Below, one piece after another: positions 62,353 to 64,000 of a stretch of DNA of 64,000 bases. The stretch covers positions 58,751,408-58,815,407 of the forward strand of contig OZ038378.1 of the NCBI GenBank assembly GCA_964036045.1, written 5' to 3'. The DNA comes from Eutreptiella sp. 'Long Island Sound 2002'. Its lineage: Eukaryota; Euglenozoa; Euglenophyceae; Eutreptiales; Eutreptiaceae. Positions within the stretch are counted from its first letter, which is position 1; every line of letters starts with the position of its first letter. The notes under the pieces are model-generated. The model saw only the letters and a program-made list of their open reading frames with translations. It made no database searches and was not told where the DNA came from. The position numbers and the translations under genes are program-made.

Positions 62353-62968
62353 GTGCCAAAAATGGGTTTTTTCATCTCGTGAGCCCGGCAGGGCACTTCA
62401 GGTATCCACCCCCCCTAATTCGGGGGTGCTGAATTCAATTATCAGCTCAATTCTCATCAACCAAGCGCTGGGACATCCCAAAATGCGTTTCTTCAGGGTC
62501 CAGACCGACAGAATTTCCGCTTATCCCCCCCCTTTTCACCTCGGAACTCCCGACAATTAAGACGCTATAGGCAGCGCCTTGACATCTCCCTCACATCATT
62601 CTCTCAAGTCTTTTACTTCGTCTGTGGCGCCTACGGCGCCCCTCCGGTTCCATGCATCGCTCCCTGTGTCCGCACCCTTAACGCTCCTATGTGCCTCCCC
62701 CCGTATGTCATACGTATTCGGTGCATGCAATACAAGCTGCGCGGCTCTGAAGTCGTGCTGCCCTTCAATTACTCATTCCTACACCTGCCAGCGGGTCCCC
62801 AATGCCCCTCAGTTACCGCCGCCGCTCCGACATGACACCGCTGGGCGCCTTTGGGGCCCGTGGGTTATGCGAGTCCATGACTTTGTACATTAGCTTCTGG
62901 CTTTGTATGATAGTATCACTGGCTCCGCACTGAGAAATTTGTGACGTCTTAAAAAATCCCAATGGCAG
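62353..62968 (+). other. Putative GT-AG intron flanked by 15-bp direct repeats
   Basis: AATCCCAATGGCAGG is found at 62339-62353 and again at 62955-62969, across both borders. Cutting at G/GT (62353) and AG/G (62968) joins ATGGCAG to GGGGGCGATACG and restores one reading frame (IPMAGGRYGGLRDEV). The insert is 616 bp, less GC-rich than its exons, and has AAAAAA just before the right repeat. It looks like an inserted sequence (with target duplication) that can be removed as an intron. Confidence 0.6.
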
Positions 62969-63327
62969 GGGGGCGATACGGTGGACTCAGAGATGAGGTC
63001 CCCGGAGGGGACGTGGGTTGGGGTGTGGGCGGATGCCAGGAAGACCTGGAAGAGTTCGGCATTACCCTGCCGCGTGGTGTGCGACGGGAGGCCGCTGAAC
63101 GCGGCCGCCGGCGCCGTGATGAAGAGGTGTACATGGAGCGAGTATGGCGTGAACATCTAGGTTCAGCGTACATGGAGGAACCACGGCGTAGCCACATGTA
63201 TACCGCGGAGGAGATGGAAGTGGCAGCCGTGGGGTTCCGTGGGGGACGCCGATGGGAACCTCGGTCGACCTCGCGGCCGGCCTTCATGGTCTCTAAGGCC
63301 GCGGATGCCGCCGTATGGAAGACCTGA
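62969..63327 (+). CDS. V, segment after the intron
   Basis: The frame continues GGRYGGLRDEVPGGDVGWGV, EEFGITLPRGVRREAAERGR, then RRRDEEVYMERVWREHLGSA and YTAEEMEVAAVGFRGGRRWE to a TGA at 63325-63327. Basic/acidic and probably helical. It overlaps the Gag-like frame (open from 63297) by about 30 bases in the -1 direction. No classical slippery heptamer is visible in the overlap. Confidence 0.45.
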
Positions 63328-64000
63328 AGGACATCAAGCCCCCAACGTACCATGGCAACCCCCTCAACCTCGACCGCTTCTTGGAGAAGCTGGACGATTG
63401 GGGGATGACTGTCACCCAAGACATGGATCCCGCAGAGGCGGAGAAATATGTCTTCAAACGGTTCAGGTGGCGCCTGCCGGAGGTGCTCCAAGAGCTATAC
63501 TTCGTGGCGACCAAGGAGGGGAAAATCAAGACCCTCAAGGGAGCAAAGAAGTGGCTTAACGAGAAGGAGCGGGTGGACGCTTCGCAGGTGGCTGCCAAGC
63601 GGTGGAGGGCCATCAAGCTTCAGCATGATGGTCGGGAGATCCCCCTACTGGATTGGCGAGACTTCAGGGGGCAATACACCCTCTTCCGCCGCAAAGTGGA
63701 GGACTGGAATGAGGGTGACGAGCAGGCCCGCCTGCTCTCCATGCTGCCTGAAGCATGGATCAAGAGAATCACCAAAGAGGAAGCCAAGAGAGCCAAGTTC
63801 AACCACACATTCAAGATGATGCTCCCCAGGGAGTATCATCCAAACATGCTGGCTTGGACAGAGAAGCATGTGGCGCAGGATGTCAAGCTGCGAGAGCTGC
63901 GGAACGCCCTCCTCGTCACTGTCACGGGTGATCACGAGAAGACCGCAATGTTGCGCCTTGACAAGTGTGACGCCGGCGGCCAGACCCTCCGTCTGCAAGC
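63315..64000 (+). CDS. Gag-like ORF of a retroelement, runs off the window
   Basis: Starts at ATG 63315 (MEDLKDIKPPTYHGNPLNLD) and is open to the end, 228 codons. The pattern PPTYHGNPLNLDRFLEKLDD, then WRAIKL, WRDFRGQYTLFRRKVEDWNE, ARLLSMLPEAWIKRITKEEA fits the capsid domain of Ty3/gypsy- or copia-like Gag proteins (helical, conserved W-x-x-F-x-x-x-Y and a LP-x-x-W block). This is a family-level resemblance seen by eye. If right, protease and RT should follow beyond 64000. Translation may depend on re-initiation or -1 frameshifting from the preceding frame. Confidence 0.55.
   Translation, partial: MEDLKDIKPPTYHGNPLNLDRFLEKLDDWGMTVTQDMDPAEAEKYVFKRFRWRLPEVLQELYFVATKEGKIKTLKGAKKWLNEKERVDASQVAAKRWRAIKLQHDGREIPLLDWRDFRGQYTLFRRKVEDWNEGDEQARLLSMLPEAWIKRITKEEAKRAKFNHTFKMMLPREYHPNMLAWTEKHVAQDVKLRELRNALLVTVTGDHEKTAMLRLDKCDAGGQTLRLQ

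Overview
The window is nuclear DNA of a eukaryote with a repeat-packed and mostly GC-rich genome. I see no bacterial-type operon, rRNA, complete tRNA or intact housekeeping gene. The evidence is eukaryotic throughout: non-LTR (LINE) retrotransposons with APE endonuclease, reverse transcriptase and RNase H; LTR elements; a hAT-type element; minisatellites; a GT-AG intron; and a fragment of a phosphofructokinase of the pyrophosphate-dependent type. A large-genome alga or related protist fits best. A green alga is my guess, at low confidence; the species cannot be read from the sequence.

Most of the window can be explained as a set of nested insertions. Two LINE families, both on the minus strand, are called A and B here. 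A piece of B (about 1321-33388) contains a long A element (2727-23848, 15-bp target duplication). It also contains two LTR-type elements, S (26517-29007) and T (29694-33155). The A element in turn carries a 5'-truncated B element (7014-15043) inside its endonuclease, flanked by a 341-bp duplication of A sequence. After that insertion, a 3.76-kb A/B hybrid segment was duplicated in tandem (13384-17141 and 17142-20899). The inner B element carries a 1.4-kb GC-rich insert with Pol III-like boxes and a phosphofructokinase fragment.

From 33389 to about 36060 the sequence is mainly minisatellite. A decayed Ty3/gypsy pol fragment (36360-36972 and 52031-52088) is split by a 15-kb B element (36973-52030) flanked by a 17-bp duplication. 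Next to it lies a B 3' fragment (52089 to about 56340), into which a hAT-type element with 8-bp target duplications (53952-56006) was inserted. That element contains a degraded S copy. From about 56340 to 59340 I recognise nothing. The last 4.7 kb, on the plus strand, is a different element or gene, V. It has an Ala-rich coiled coil, an acidic Pro/Gly-rich part, an intron bordered by 15-bp direct repeats, and a Gag-like ORF that runs off the end.

Family A is notable: its second coding segment begins with an ALKBH8-like AlkB dioxygenase domain. This is followed by a small ORF and by the APE-RT-RNase H polyprotein, with overlapping stop/start codons that suggest coupled translation. Family B is notable for its size (about 15 kb) and its C-terminal extension: a cysteine-protease-like domain, a Pro-rich region, an RS (Arg-Ser) domain and a basic tail. 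Nearly all the LINE ORFs are broken by frameshifts, often at G/C homopolymers, and by stops. They are therefore decayed copies, or the sequence contains homopolymer errors, or both.
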